A stretch of DNA of 61,520 nt, from the NCBI GenBank assembly GCA_035525055.1, contig DATLEZ010000177.1:1-61520 (forward strand). The letters run 5' to 3'. Positions 24,229-33,742 of the stretch are shown here, one piece after another. Origin of the DNA: DATEEG01 sp035525055. GTDB lineage: Bacteria > Actinomycetota > Acidimicrobiia > Spongiisociales > ZC4RG35. Each line of letters begins with the position of its first letter. Position 1 is the stretch's first letter. Under the pieces are notes generated by a model, which did no database searches, was not told the origin of the DNA, and was given only the letters and a program-made list of their open reading frames with translations. Both the position numbers and the translations under genes were made by a program.

Positions 24229-25773
24229 CTATTCGGCGATAAGCAGCCTGGCCAGGGCTGCCTGGTCGTCGGAGGCTAGAGCCAGCTCGGCCCGGAGACT
24301 TTCCAAGTCGCGGTAGATCGATGCCAGCGCTCGGACCGCGCCTCCCTTCCGGAAGCCGACCAGGACGTTTCGATTGCCGGCGTCGCCAACGACTACCTCT
24401 TCGTCGAAGTTCTGGGCGGTCCCGGTCATGTTGATCGGGACGTCGTAGTGCTGGCTCCAGAAGAAGGGCGGGTCGTCGAAGGCGACATCGTACCCGAGCA
24501 TGTTGCGGGCCGCAGCTTGGCCCTGTCGCTGGGCCAGGACCCAGTGTTCAACGCGTACCATTCCCACCCGCGGGTCCGGATAGCGGGCCGCATCCCCCGC
24601 CGCCCAGATGTGGAGATCGGAGGTTCGGAGCCGGTCGTCAACCAGGATCCCGGCGTCTATCGCCAGGCCCGCCTGCTCGGCGAGGTCGACCCGGGGAGTC
24701 ACCCCGATGCCGACCACGATCAAGTCCGCCGGGATCGTTGTTCCGTTGTCGAGGGCCACGTCTTTGTCTCTGATCTCGGCGACCGTTCGGCCCAGATGAA
24801 AAACCACGCCGTGCTCCTGGTGAAGGGCGAGAGCGAATCGCCCCAAGGTCTCACCCACCGCCCGGGCGAGTGGAATCTCCTCCCGTTCAGCCACGGCAAC
24901 GTTGAGGCCCCGATGCCGCAGCGAGGCGGCAACTTCGAGTCCGATGAACCCGGCGCCGACGATCACCACGTCCTTGGCTCCATCCAGCTGCCCGATGATG
25001 CGACGACTGTCATCGAAGGATCTCAGGTAGTGAACATGGGGCAATTCCGCCCCTTTGATGGCAAGGCGCCGCGGTTCGGCCCCCGGGGCGAGAAGCAATG
25101 CCCCGTAGGAAAGTTCGCGCCCGTCGTCGAGCTTGATCAATCGTTGGTCGGAATCGAGGCCGACGACACGGCCATCGGCGATGAGGTTGATGTCGTTCTT
25201 CTGATAGAAGTCAATGCCACGAAGCGGCATCCACTCCTCTGGTGCCGTGCCGGCCAGGTAGTCCTTCGAGAGGTTGGGGCGATCGACCGGGGCTTCATCG
25301 CCGATGAGTGTGATCGGATTGGTGTAGCCATGGCGGCGGAGCGTCTCGGCTGCTGTGGCGCCGGCCGCGCCCGCCCCGACGATCACCACCGACTCCGGAC
25401 TGGACGGAGGTGTTCGCACCTCTATCGGTGAGTCAGCAGGACCGGTGACGTACACCCGCCCGTCGCGTTCTGTCGCTAGATAGACCGGAATCGGATTGAG
25501 GGCGGGAGCCCCCACGGCCTCGCCAGTCGCAAGATCGAAGATGGCATGGTGCCAGGGGCAGTGAATCTGGGCACCGTCCGAAAGCCCATCACCAAGTGGC
25601 CCCCCATAATGGGTACAACGCCCGCCCACGGCTCGCAGACCCGCCTTGGTGCGCAGCAGGATGACCGGCTTCCCGTCAACGTGGCCGACCGCCGGGATCT
25701 CGCCTCCGACGTCTTCCGCGGCAATCCCTTGTACGGTGAGATCTGGCCCGACGAGCTTTATGTCGCCACCCAT
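24229..25773 (-). CDS. Rieske [2Fe-2S]-FAD/NAD ferredoxin reductase-type oxidoreductase
   Basis: 514 residues in two parts. Residues 1-105 are a Rieske domain with CTHYGG (Cys53, His55) and CPWHHA (Cys72, His75). Residues about 125-510 are a pyridine-nucleotide-disulfide-type reductase with FAD motif VIVGAGAAGATAA, NAD motif VVIVGAGFIGLEVA and a late WAAGDAARYPD. This fusion resembles nematode/bacterial AIF-like and ferredoxin reductases supplying electrons to oxygenases; the partner is not visible. ATG at 25773 with GGGAGG upstream. Confidence 0.9.
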   Translation of the reverse strand: MGGDIKLVGPDLTVQGIAAEDVGGEIPAVGHVDGKPVILLRTKAGLRAVGGRCTHYGGPLGDGLSDGAQIHCPWHHAIFDLATGEAVGAPALNPIPVYLATERDGRVYVTGPADSPIEVRTPPSSPESVVIVGAGAAGATAAETLRRHGYTNPITLIGDEAPVDRPNLSKDYLAGTAPEEWMPLRGIDFYQKNDINLIADGRVVGLDSDQRLIKLDDGRELSYGALLLAPGAEPRRLAIKGAELPHVHYLRSFDDSRRIIGQLDGAKDVVIVGAGFIGLEVAASLRHRGLNVAVAEREEIPLARAVGETLGRFALALHQEHGVVFHLGRTVAEIRDKDVALDNGTTIPADLIVVGIGVTPRVDLAEQAGLAIDAGILVDDRLRTSDLHIWAAGDAARYPDPRVGMVRVEHWVLAQRQGQAAARNMLGYDVAFDDPPFFWSQHYDVPINMTGTAQNFDEEVVVGDAGNRNVLVGFRKGGAVRALASIYRDLESLRAELALASDDQAALARLLIAE

Positions 25774-25985
25774 TGGTCCTCCCTTTCGACCGCAAGTAAG
25801 AGGCGAGTCCCGACCGCCAGTGCTTCAACTCTAAACACAAGTAACTCTGTTTTAGATTCTGGTGCCATCTCCGTGCCTAGGGCACCTGCCGTGACACCGT
25901 CGAATCCTAAGTCGACCGCTATCGACGGGTGAGTCGGAAGGGCCATCGCCTCCGGGCCCTCCACCGTCGATCATTTACATGGGAG

Positions 25986-26963
25986 ATGCGGTCAACCAGG
26001 TCGATAGCGCTGGCGACGCTGCCTGCAGCGGCGGCGATCGCCCTATGGAACGGGTATCGGCGCGTCTCCAAGGAGTTGGGCAGTCACGTCGCGGCTTCGC
26101 CTTTGATCCCGGGAAAAGTCAGATCGATCCCCACTTCATGGGGCCGGCTTTCTTACCGAATCGTGCCGGGCTCCGACCCGGGTCCGCCCCTCGTCCTGGT
26201 GCACGGATGGGGCCGCAGCGCCGATTCGGTCTGGTGGCCGTTGATCGCCAACACCCAGAGGACCGTCGTCGCCATCGACCTCCCGGGCCACGGTCGCTCT
26301 CTGCTTGATCAGAGATTCACCTTCGATCTTGCAGCCGATGCGGTCCTGGCCGCGGTAGCCGACTCCGGCGTGATCCGCCCGGTCCTCGTGGGCCACTCAA
26401 TGGGAGGCCCCGTGGCGTTGACGGCCCTCCGCCGGGTTGCTCAGGCCGGTGAATCCGATTTTGCCGGCTTCGTTGCGATTGCCACATCGTCGTACTGGGT
26501 GAGGCCTCGCCATCAGATCATGGTGGCGGCGGCGCCCTACGCGATGGCACAGGGCTCCCCTCTCCTGATGCGGGCGCAGCGGGCCGAAACCCGGCGAGCT
26601 CCCGACCAGGCGAGTCGAATCGCTTGGGAGTACGCGGTGCGACCCCCCCGTCGGATTCTCGAGGAGGCCGCCGCCGAACTGCGCCGGTTCGACGCCCGGA
26701 GATGGGAGGATCTTTCGCTGCCCCCGGCGGTCTGGATCGTGACTCTCGAGGACGGGATTATCGACCCCGCCGACCAGACGGCATCGGCCCGGCACCTTGG
26801 AATCCCTACCGTCGATCTTCCCAACGATCATCCTGTCGTGATCCAGGCACCGGCCGCCCTGGCCAGGATCATCGAAGAGGCATCGTCGGTCTGGTCCCTC
26901 AATCGACCCATACGCATCCGACGCCGGATGCTCCGACCGAACGGTGCGGATCAGGACGCTTGA
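25986..26963 (+). CDS. Alpha/beta hydrolase, probably membrane-anchored
   Basis: 325 residues. A hydrophobic N-terminal segment (IALATLPAAAAIALW) could be an uncleaved anchor. The alpha/beta-hydrolase core has the oxyanion region LVHGWGRSADS, nucleophile GHSMGG, the acid in LEDGIIDP, and the histidine in NDHPV. Substrate unknown. The ATG at 25986 is favoured because it gives a clean anchor; an in-frame start at 25929 adds 19 residues. Confidence 0.8.
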   Translation: MRSTRSIALATLPAAAAIALWNGYRRVSKELGSHVAASPLIPGKVRSIPTSWGRLSYRIVPGSDPGPPLVLVHGWGRSADSVWWPLIANTQRTVVAIDLPGHGRSLLDQRFTFDLAADAVLAAVADSGVIRPVLVGHSMGGPVALTALRRVAQAGESDFAGFVAIATSSYWVRPRHQIMVAAAPYAMAQGSPLLMRAQRAETRRAPDQASRIAWEYAVRPPRRILEEAAAELRRFDARRWEDLSLPPAVWIVTLEDGIIDPADQTASARHLGIPTVDLPNDHPVVIQAPAALARIIEEASSVWSLNRPIRIRRRMLRPNGADQDA

Positions 26964-26982
26964 CCTGACCCGCCGCTCGCCG

Positions 26983-27921
26983 TCACATCCAGTTCTTGCG
27001 GAGCCACACGACTGCTTGATCGATGTCGGCCCTCATTTCGGTCTCGCCGATTTTGACCAGGCGATCACGGGCCGCGTGTTCGGCAAGGTCGATCTCCTGA
27101 CCCGGTTTGAAGGTGTAGTCCATACGGTGATAGTGATCTCCGAGGATCTGGCGGCACTGGTAATCGGGAATGCCCGAGACGGCGTCGAACATAAGACGTA
27201 GCAGCGGCTTGGCCCACTGGGCGTAGCCCCAGTCATGTCTCTTACCGGTAATCCTCGACAAGGACCGTCCCGTCCCCATCGAAAGCAAGCTGATCTCATC
27301 GATCGACGGCCGTTGCGGGATCTGAGCACGTCGGTCGAGGCTCTGGGCCAGGGCCGCCATGCTCGGATTGTTGGCCGCAACCCCCCCGTCCACAAAGCCG
27401 TCGACCGACGGAAAGTAGGTGGGGGCGGCGCTGGTGTAGAGAGCCACATCGGTCACCCTCAGAGAACCGTCGGTATCGGTGCCTGGGAAGTTGTGGAAGA
27501 ACTTCGGCTTCCACGTTCGCTTGTTGGGATCAGGATCCTCGTTGTCGAGGTCGAAGCTAGAGATCAAGACACGCTTGCTGAGATTCTGGAGTCTCGTAGC
27601 ACCAAAAACCGCCTCGAGTTCTTGCCGCAGGTTGCGGTTGCTGAACTCGGCGCCGACGATCCGGCCGAGATCACGAATGTTGTCGAGCAGCGAATCTCCA
27701 AATATGCGGGGCGACTTGTCGTAATACAGAGAGCGCAACTCGGTCGGGGTCAGACCCTTGGCCAGGCCCAATGCGATGATCCCTCCGGTCGACGTTCCCG
27801 CCAGCAGATCGACCCGGTCGCGCCATCCCGGTAACCGCTTGTCGAGTTGTTGGAGAAGTACGGTCACCAGGAGCCCGCGGACTCCACCCCCGTCGATCGA
27901 GAGAATTCGGTACTTGGCCAC
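26983..27921 (-). CDS. Patatin-like phospholipase
   Basis: 312 residues. Patatin catalytic dyad elements are seen: glycine-rich DGGGVRG near the N-terminus, nucleophile GTSTGG, and the DGGVAANNPS Asp motif. It belongs to the patatin branch near CapV/COG3621-type lipases. CapV effectors of CBASS defence look alike, but no CD-NTase is beside it, so no defence role is claimed. The GTG at 27921 has AGAGG five bases upstream and gives the usual start; another GTG two codons upstream overlaps that site. Confidence 0.86.
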   Translation of the reverse strand: MAKYRILSIDGGGVRGLLVTVLLQQLDKRLPGWRDRVDLLAGTSTGGIIALGLAKGLTPTELRSLYYDKSPRIFGDSLLDNIRDLGRIVGAEFSNRNLRQELEAVFGATRLQNLSKRVLISSFDLDNEDPDPNKRTWKPKFFHNFPGTDTDGSLRVTDVALYTSAAPTYFPSVDGFVDGGVAANNPSMAALAQSLDRRAQIPQRPSIDEISLLSMGTGRSLSRITGKRHDWGYAQWAKPLLRLMFDAVSGIPDYQCRQILGDHYHRMDYTFKPGQEIDLAEHAARDRLVKIGETEMRADIDQAVVWLRKNWM

Positions 27922-28101
27922 AGTCACCTCTTTCTTAAGCCGCTACGCGGAGCGAACGCGCGTGTCGTGCGAGCGCTCGCTCGTATTTAGTTTTCTTCGT
28001 CGGACACAGGAGCCCGGACACCGGCAGTTGATACCACGGGACCAGACGGGAAGACCTGGCGAATTCCCGAACCGGTCGAACCGCTCCGGCATTCGCCGAC
28101 G

Positions 28102-28107
28102 TAGGTT
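28102..28107 (+). promoter_or_regulatory. -10 box of the frameshifted membrane protein gene
   Basis: TAGGTT followed by 5 nt and the ATG at 28113. It supports that ATG as the original start. Confidence 0.4.
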
Positions 28108-28112
28108 GCGCG

Positions 28113-29485
28113 ATGCCTAGCTATCGGCCGCGCCTGAGCAGGATTCTTCTGGCAGGTTGCGGACCTCGCGGTAGTGGTTTCTCTGCCTCTCCCGGCCGCT
28201 GCTCACACCCTCGGGGGGCTCAGCAGCCTTCCGGCTCCGCTCTCCTATTTCCTGGCGGGCGTCGCCACTCTGCTGGTCGCTGGCTTCGTCCTTCTATCAG
28301 CACGGTGGCCACGTCCTCGTTGGCAATCAGGGACACGGATCAAAGCGATCAAAATCCCGGGCTGGCGCTGGGTCGTCGTTGTTCTGAGGGTCGGTGGGAT
28401 CGCCGGTCTCGTCCTGGTCGTGCTCACCGGCGTTATCGGCCCGCCCAATAGTGTCCGCAATCCAGGACCGGTGCTGGTGTGGGTTGCGTTCTGGCTTGTG
28501 GCCCCGTTTGCCGGGGCGTTCCTGGGAGACCTCTACCGCCTGCTGAATCCCTGGCGATCCCTCTCGGCCATCCTCCGAACAGATCTCGCCAGAAGCAGGC
28601 GTCCAAGCGATTCGTGGGGAGTGTGGCCGGCGACGATCGTCTTTTCCGGCTTCGTTTGGTTCGAATTGATATACCCCAATCCCGCCCATCCCCGTCATCT
28701 GGCGATCGCCGCCGTGGCTTACACCGTCCTAATTCTTGGTATCGGTGAATGGCTCGGGCGCAGCGCGGCCATCGATCAGGTCGACGCCTTCGGTACATAC
28801 AACCGTCTGATCTCAGCAATCGCGCCCTTGGATCTCGACCCCGAGCGGGGACCCGGATGGCGAGGTTGGTTGCGGCAGCTACCCGAGGTCCCCGAACTGC
28901 CCGGTTTGACGACCTTTGTGATCATCATGATCGGCGCGGTGGCATTCAACGGCATGTCCGCCGCCTTCTGGTTCGAGAGAGCGTTTGGTGGGTTCGGTAG
29001 GTCGACAGCCGGAGCCACGCTGCTGTTGCTGGTCACCGTAGGCATAGTGGGCGGGTCCTATTTGATGACCTGCCGATTTGTGGCTAGGCAGGTTAGGGCG
29101 GAGTCGTCGACGGGCCTCCGTGGCCCGACGCTTCGTCCATGCTCTCGTTCCGGTCGCATTCGCATATGCGTTCTCGCACTACTTCACAGCGGTCGTCTTC
29201 GAAGGCCAACTCATCTTCGGCACTATCAGCGATCCATTCGGACTCGGTTGGGACCTGTTTGGCACGGTCCGTCGTCCGGTCGACTTCACGATCCTGTCCC
29301 CCACGGCCGTTTGGTGGATCCAGGTGGCAACGATCGTGGTCGGGCACCTGGCCGCACTGATCCTCACCCACGACCGGTCTCTTCATGACCTGGCCGGACC
29401 CGCCTGTGTCCGCAGTCGCTACGGGCTACTGGGCTTTTTCGCATTCCTCGCCGGGGCCGGCCTGACGATCCTGGCGGTGGGCTGA
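28113..29485 (+). pseudogene. Multi-pass membrane protein with one, probably two, frameshifts
   Basis: About 455 codons in three frames. ATG 28113 begins a basic n-region (MPSYRPRLSRILLA) that goes out of frame near 28155. The continuing frame yields VVSLPLPAAAHTLGGLSSL and seven or so membrane segments to about 29090. There it becomes a non-hydrophobic Arg-rich tail, while another frame resumes a membrane protein (RRFVHALVPVAFAYAFSHYF ... to 29485). Together they resemble the actinobacterial family often annotated as fenitrothion hydrolase, of unproven function. Either a decaying gene or two sequencing/assembly errors. Confidence 0.65.
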
Positions 29486-29508
29486 CGTCCACTGACATCG
29501 CCCTACCC

Positions 29509-29544
29509 CGAACCCTTTGGGCTCACTCATCCGTATAGGGTTCG
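29509..29544. promoter_or_regulatory. Inverted repeat upstream of the CHRD gene
   Basis: CGAACCCT (29509-29516) and AGGGTTCG (29537-29544), 20 nt apart. It could be a terminator of the upstream gene or an operator for the CHRD gene at 29578. Confidence 0.4.
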
Positions 29545-29577
29545 ACAGGGGGTTTACCGAGAGGAGGAGGGAATTAG

Positions 29578-30069
29578 ATGAGACGACCGATCGTGTTCCT
29601 GGCGCTGGCAGTCTTACTGCTGCTGGCGGTGGTCGTGCCGGGAGCGGCAGCCTCGAATAGCTTCGACTTCATTGCTCCGTTGTCCGCCGCCCAAGAAGTC
29701 GCAGACGTGGCGGCACCGGGTGCAGGAGGCCAAGCAAGGTTTAGCGTGGAGGGCAACGTCCTTCATTACCAGCTAACTGTGCGCAATCTCACCGGGGCGG
29801 CCACGCAAGCTCACATCCACGGGCCGGCTGATCGCGGTGTAAACGCGTCGATCAGCATCTGGTTGTGCGGCACCCCCGGATTCGACGGGCCTGCAGGCAC
29901 TCCTGCGTGCACTTCCACGACGAATGGCCTCCTGGTGGAGGGCTTGGTCACTGTGACAAGCGAGCAGTTGGCGATGCTCGATGCCGGATTGGGATACGCC
30001 AACGTTCACACAGTGCTCCACCCACCAGGGGAGGTCAGAGGGCAAGTTCTGCCCGTCGGCCGTTCCTAG
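29578..30069 (+). CDS. Secreted CHRD-domain protein
   Basis: 163 residues. A signal peptide (RPIVFLALAVLLLLAVVVPGAAA) is followed by a CHRD domain: FIAPLSAAQEV at the start, AHIHGPAD in the middle and VHTVLHPPGEVRGQV at the end. CHRD modules occur in secreted bacterial and animal proteins; the bacterial role is unknown. Strong ribosome binding site GAGGAGGAGGG before the ATG, unlike the leaderless neighbours. Confidence 0.86.
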   Translation: MRRPIVFLALAVLLLLAVVVPGAAASNSFDFIAPLSAAQEVADVAAPGAGGQARFSVEGNVLHYQLTVRNLTGAATQAHIHGPADRGVNASISIWLCGTPGFDGPAGTPACTSTTNGLLVEGLVTVTSEQLAMLDAGLGYANVHTVLHPPGEVRGQVLPVGRS

Positions 30070-30098
30070 CGTGACATAGAACACACTGACCGACGACT

Positions 30099-30137
30099 GC
30101 GGCTCACCGGACCGGCTTCGGCCGGCTGGTGGGCCGC
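30099..30137. terminator. Bidirectional terminator hairpin
   Basis: GCGGC (30099-30103) pairs with GCCGC (30133-30137), CACC with GGTG, and the top is CCGGC-TTCG-GCCGG with a UUCG tetraloop. It lies between the convergent CHRD and 910-residue protein genes. Confidence 0.7.
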
Positions 30138-30197
30138 AATCGTATTAGTGCGTGTGCCCATCGCCCCGACGCTCTGGATAGCTAAGGGGGCTTTCGA

Positions 30198-32930
30198 TCA
30201 TCCCGAGGCCACGGAAGTCCCGGCCGAATTGAAGGTTGCAATCACCGATCGGGTCTCTGTCATTGACACCACACAAGCACCGGAGCCGGTACAGGCTCCC
30301 GACCACCCCGAGAACGTCGAACCTATCGCCGCTCTGGCAGTCAAAGTCACCGACGTCCCCGACGTGTAAGCCTCGGTGCAGTCCGACCCACAGCTAACCC
30401 CAGCCGGGGTGCTTCGCACCGTCCCTGAACCAGTTCCCGCCTTGGTCACCGTCAAAGTGAAGGTAGAACCTCCGGTGGTGGTGAACGACGCCGTCACCGA
30501 CCGTGCCTGGGTCATCGACACCACACACGGACCCGAACCGGAACACTCCCCCGACCAAGCAGAAAACGTCGAACCCGCCGCCGGAACCGCCGTCAACGTC
30601 ACCGACGTCCCCGACGTGTAGGCCTCGGAGCAGTCCGCCCCGCAACTGATCCCCACCGGTGAACTCGTCACCGTCCCCGCACCCGTCCCCGACTTAACCA
30701 CCGTCAAAGTAAACGTCGTCGTAGGGGCGGTGGAGCCGAACCAGTTAGGGCTGGTGTCGTCGTTTGGGCCCGAAGTGATCTGAATTGGTGTCGGCTCCGC
30801 CATCAATTGAAGCGCTCCTCCGGTTGGCGGCGCCGGAATCGACCAGATGTCAAAGCTCCCACCGCGAGCGCTCGAGAAGGCAATCTCCGTTCCGTCGGGC
30901 GACCAGGACGGCTCTTCGTCGATGCTCGGGTGATCGGTCACCTGCACTTCGCCGGTGCCGTCAGCATTGCGGACGAAGATCTCAGTGTTGAAGTCGGGAA
31001 TGCTCCAGAACCGGGTATCGGTGAATGCGAAGCGGGCTCCATCCGGTGCCCACACCGCGCCCCGTTGATCCGACCCGGGCCTATCGGGCGTGAGGTTGAT
31101 CTCCTGAGAACTATCGGCATTGATGACGTGAATGTCCTGCTGGCCCAGGGACCAGGTGAACAGAATCTTGGTTCCGTCTGGTGACCAGTCGGGCGAGAAC
31201 CTGGAAGCGAAGTCAGCCCCGTTGGTCAAAACGGTCTCGTTTCCGATTCCGTCAACTGTGATTTTGATGATCTGTGGGAATCCACTGGCACGCCAACCCT
31301 CAAACACGATCTGGGTCCCAGTGGGGTCCCAGCTTGGCTCGTAGCTGTTGATGAACTGCCCGAGACCAGTGGTAGTGAAGGTCTGTTGAACGACATTCGA
31401 ACCGTCGGCGTTCATCACGAAGATCTCGATGTTGCCGTCCACATTGGTGGCAACCGTCCGACTGGACGCAAAAGCAATGCGGGTGCCGTCCGGAGACCAC
31501 ACCGGGTGGATGTCATACACGCTGGGGCTGTTCGTGAGATTGACAAGTCCGGTGCCGTCCTCGTTGACCACACAGATGTCGAGTTCGCAGTCATAGACGA
31601 TCTTCCCGTTCACGCCTGCCGGGAGGAACGTCGCCACCACTGACAGGTCGGTGCTCATTGTCAGAACACACGCACCCGAGCCCGAACATGCCCCCGACCA
31701 TCCGGAGAAGGTTCCACCGGCGGACGGTGCGGCTGTGAGGGTCACGGTCGTGCCGGGCAGATAGGACTCGCTGCAATCAAGACCGCAGTCGATGCCAGGG
31801 GCAGTACTAGTGACGGTTCCGGCTCCGAGACCTGCCCGTGTAACGCTCAGGGTGGCGGTGTCGAAGGTAGCCGTCACCGAGGCGTCGGTCGTCATCGGGA
31901 GATCGCAAGTGCCGGTGCCCGTGCAGGCACCCGACCAGCCAACGAACACGGCGTTGGCAGACGGAACGGCGGTGAGCGTCACGGCGGTGCCGGGCAGGTA
32001 TGACTCGGAGCAGTCGGTGCCGCAAGCTATGCCTGCGGGCGAACTGCTCACGGTCCCTCCCCCGTCGCCGGCCTTGGCCACGACAAGTCGGGCTGTGTCG
32101 AAAGTTGCGGTCACGGACGCGTCGCTCGCGGCCGCGATAACGCAAGCGCCGGTGCCTGTGCACGCTCCCGACCACCCGACGAAAACCGACGTGGCCGCAG
32201 GCAAAGCTGTGAGCGTGACGGTGGTGCCTGGCAAATATGGCTCGGTGCAGTCGTTGCCACAGTCGATGCCGGCCGGGGAACTGCTGACTGTGCCCGAACC
32301 GTCACCCGCCTTGGTCACCGTGACGTTGGCAGTGTCGAAGGTTGCCGTGACGGCGATGTCGCCATTCATGGTTACTACGCAGGGGCCGGTGCCTGTGCAG
32401 GGCCCGGTCCAGCCAGCAAACACCGCGTTGGCTTCTGGCGTGGCGGTGAGAGTGACCACGGTGCCCGCCAGGTACGCCTCGGAGCAGTCGAACTCGCAGT
32501 CGATCCCGGCCGGTGAGCTTGCGACAGTACCCAGTCCGTCTCCCTCGACCGTCACGTCAAGAACGGCTGCGTCGAAGGTGGCAATCACCGAACGGAACTC
32601 GGTCATCGAGACCACGCAGGTTGGTTGAGCACCAGTGCAACTCTCGGACCAGCCCGTAAACACTGCATTGGGCCCTGGTGTGGCAGTGAGCGTCACTACG
32701 GTGCTCTCGTCGAACTCAGCAAAACACTCGACATCGACCTCGGAGCACTCGATTCCGGCCGGCTCGCTGGTCACCGTGCCGGGACCGTCGCCATCGACAA
32801 TCACTTCGAGACCGAACGTCGGTAGGGCCGCGGCGGGAGCCTGCGCCACCAGGCTCGTTGCAATCAGAGCGAAGACCGCGACCAGCCGGATCGACCGGCT
32901 CTTCGTCGAAGCGAACGGCCAAGCATTCAT
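30198..32930 (-). CDS. Large secreted protein: InlB-type beta repeats around a TolB/PD40 propeller
   Basis: 910 residues. Signal peptide (RLVAVFALIATSLVAQAPAAA) at 14-36. Five repeats of about 78 residues follow (about 40-435), each with GxGTVxSSPAGIxC, a CxEAYxxGTxVTLTA core, and FxGWSGxCxGxGxC, i.e. the bacterial InlB-B/Flg_new-like repeat with conserved Cys pairs. Residues about 440-720 are PD40/TolB beta-propeller blades (PVWSPDGTRIAFAS, PSWSPDGTEIAFSS). Two more beta repeats end the protein. No sortase motif or C-terminal helix is seen. Likely an extracellular adhesin or binding protein. The repeats are near identical at DNA level and recombination-prone. Confidence 0.85.
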   Translation of the reverse strand: MNAWPFASTKSRSIRLVAVFALIATSLVAQAPAAALPTFGLEVIVDGDGPGTVTSEPAGIECSEVDVECFAEFDESTVVTLTATPGPNAVFTGWSESCTGAQPTCVVSMTEFRSVIATFDAAVLDVTVEGDGLGTVASSPAGIDCEFDCSEAYLAGTVVTLTATPEANAVFAGWTGPCTGTGPCVVTMNGDIAVTATFDTANVTVTKAGDGSGTVSSSPAGIDCGNDCTEPYLPGTTVTLTALPAATSVFVGWSGACTGTGACVIAAASDASVTATFDTARLVVAKAGDGGGTVSSSPAGIACGTDCSESYLPGTAVTLTAVPSANAVFVGWSGACTGTGTCDLPMTTDASVTATFDTATLSVTRAGLGAGTVTSTAPGIDCGLDCSESYLPGTTVTLTAAPSAGGTFSGWSGACSGSGACVLTMSTDLSVVATFLPAGVNGKIVYDCELDICVVNEDGTGLVNLTNSPSVYDIHPVWSPDGTRIAFASSRTVATNVDGNIEIFVMNADGSNVVQQTFTTTGLGQFINSYEPSWDPTGTQIVFEGWRASGFPQIIKITVDGIGNETVLTNGADFASRFSPDWSPDGTKILFTWSLGQQDIHVINADSSQEINLTPDRPGSDQRGAVWAPDGARFAFTDTRFWSIPDFNTEIFVRNADGTGEVQVTDHPSIDEEPSWSPDGTEIAFSSARGGSFDIWSIPAPPTGGALQLMAEPTPIQITSGPNDDTSPNWFGSTAPTTTFTLTVVKSGTGAGTVTSSPVGISCGADCSEAYTSGTSVTLTAVPAAGSTFSAWSGECSGSGPCVVSMTQARSVTASFTTTGGSTFTLTVTKAGTGSGTVRSTPAGVSCGSDCTEAYTSGTSVTLTARAAIGSTFSGWSGACTGSGACVVSMTETRSVIATFNSAGTSVASG

Positions 32931-33161
32931 GTCAGACTCCTCGACCTAGTCATGAGCGATCGCCGCAAAGTGCCCGATCAAGAATCGTGTAAATACCGAG
33001 GACCCTGGCAATAGGGCCGAAGGTCCCTAATCCTGCCAGCTCCGGATGATCTGATCATTCGGCTCCGAACTAGTAACCGTACTGGAGCAGACGGCGCACT
33101 GGTGAAGACCGCTGACTACCTCCTGGGACTTGTCCATTCTTTGCCTGTCGAATGACGGGCA

Positions 33162-33392
33162 TCAGCCGCCCAGGCTGGCCTCGTACTCGATCCAAGCGGC
33201 CTCCACCGCGGCAAGAGCCTCCTCCGCTGACGCAGCGGGGTCCGTTACATAGCTCACCAACGCCGAATGCAGCACATCCGTGACCGGAGCCGGGAGCTGA
33301 TCCGAAGCGTCGAACCCTGAGAGTGCAGGACGTGCTCGATCGGCACCTAGTTGCCAGGTAGGGCGCCCGAAAACGGGAGTCACAAATGGCAA
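33162..33392 (-). pseudogene. Fragment resembling the C-terminus of an ABC solute-binding protein
   Basis: 76 residues ending SYVTDPAASAEEALAAVEAAW plus a short tail, the kind of C-terminus seen in family 1 sugar-binding proteins. No upstream part is present in any frame, and a strong hairpin lies at its beginning. Probably a gene remnant; could also be chance. Confidence 0.35.
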
Positions 33393-33428
33393 AGGGGTAC
33401 GGGGGATTTGCCCCCCCCGTACCCCTTT
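33391..33428. terminator. Long perfect hairpin
   Basis: AAAGGGGTACGGGG (33391-33404) pairs perfectly with CCCCGTACCCCTTT (33415-33428), 14 bp with a 10-nt loop. It is terminator-like for either direction. Around it (32931-33742) only gene fragments are seen. Confidence 0.65.
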
Positions 33429-33447
33429 ATGCCTCCCTTGCGCCCCC

Positions 33448-33480
33448 GCTCAAGACAATGGTGTGCTCAAGACAATGGTG
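33448..33480 (+). repeat. 17-bp tandem duplication
   Basis: GCTCAAGACAATGGTGT is followed immediately by GCTCAAGACAATGGTG. A recent direct duplication in noncoding DNA, next to the 33391-33428 hairpin. Confidence 0.7.
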
Positions 33481-33481
33481 A

Positions 33482-33694
33482 TCAGCGATCGGCCGACAAT
33501 TTCTGAAGAACCGATCGGGAGTGCGAAGTTCGACCGACAACGAAACCTGCAGCCCTCGGCCCGACTAGGAAGACGAGTTCCTCATCACCTGAGGTCGCGT
33601 CAACGGTTTCAACTGTGGCCTCCTCATCGCGGGTCACTTTTCGCGGGGTAACGATGAGCTTGTGCATAAATCCACTATCGGTCGAGTCGAGCAA
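33482..33694 (-). CDS. Short hypothetical ORF, possibly a fragment
   Basis: 70 codons. The segment DATSGDEELVFLVGPRAAGF is faintly like the C-terminus of the HExxH lipoprotein at 20831 (ATSGDEVVFIAASDP). No signal peptide and no clear start. May be a remnant of such a gene; may be noise. Confidence 0.2.
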   Translation of the reverse strand: MLDSTDSGFMHKLIVTPRKVTRDEEATVETVDATSGDEELVFLVGPRAAGFVVGRTSHSRSVLQKLSADR

Positions 33695-33742
33695 AACCGC
33701 GTATCCAATCGAGTTACACCCCGGAGGACTAGTCAGCTGTCG

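Noticed and set aside
24448..25431. Open frame of 327 codons on the plus strand
   Set aside because: Antisense to the Rieske/FAD oxidoreductase, whose motifs are unambiguous.
26983..27921. CBASS-type defence system built on the patatin (CapV-like)
   Set aside because: No CD-NTase, ubiquitin-like accessory or sensor gene is adjacent; the neighbours are an unrelated hydrolase and a membrane protein.
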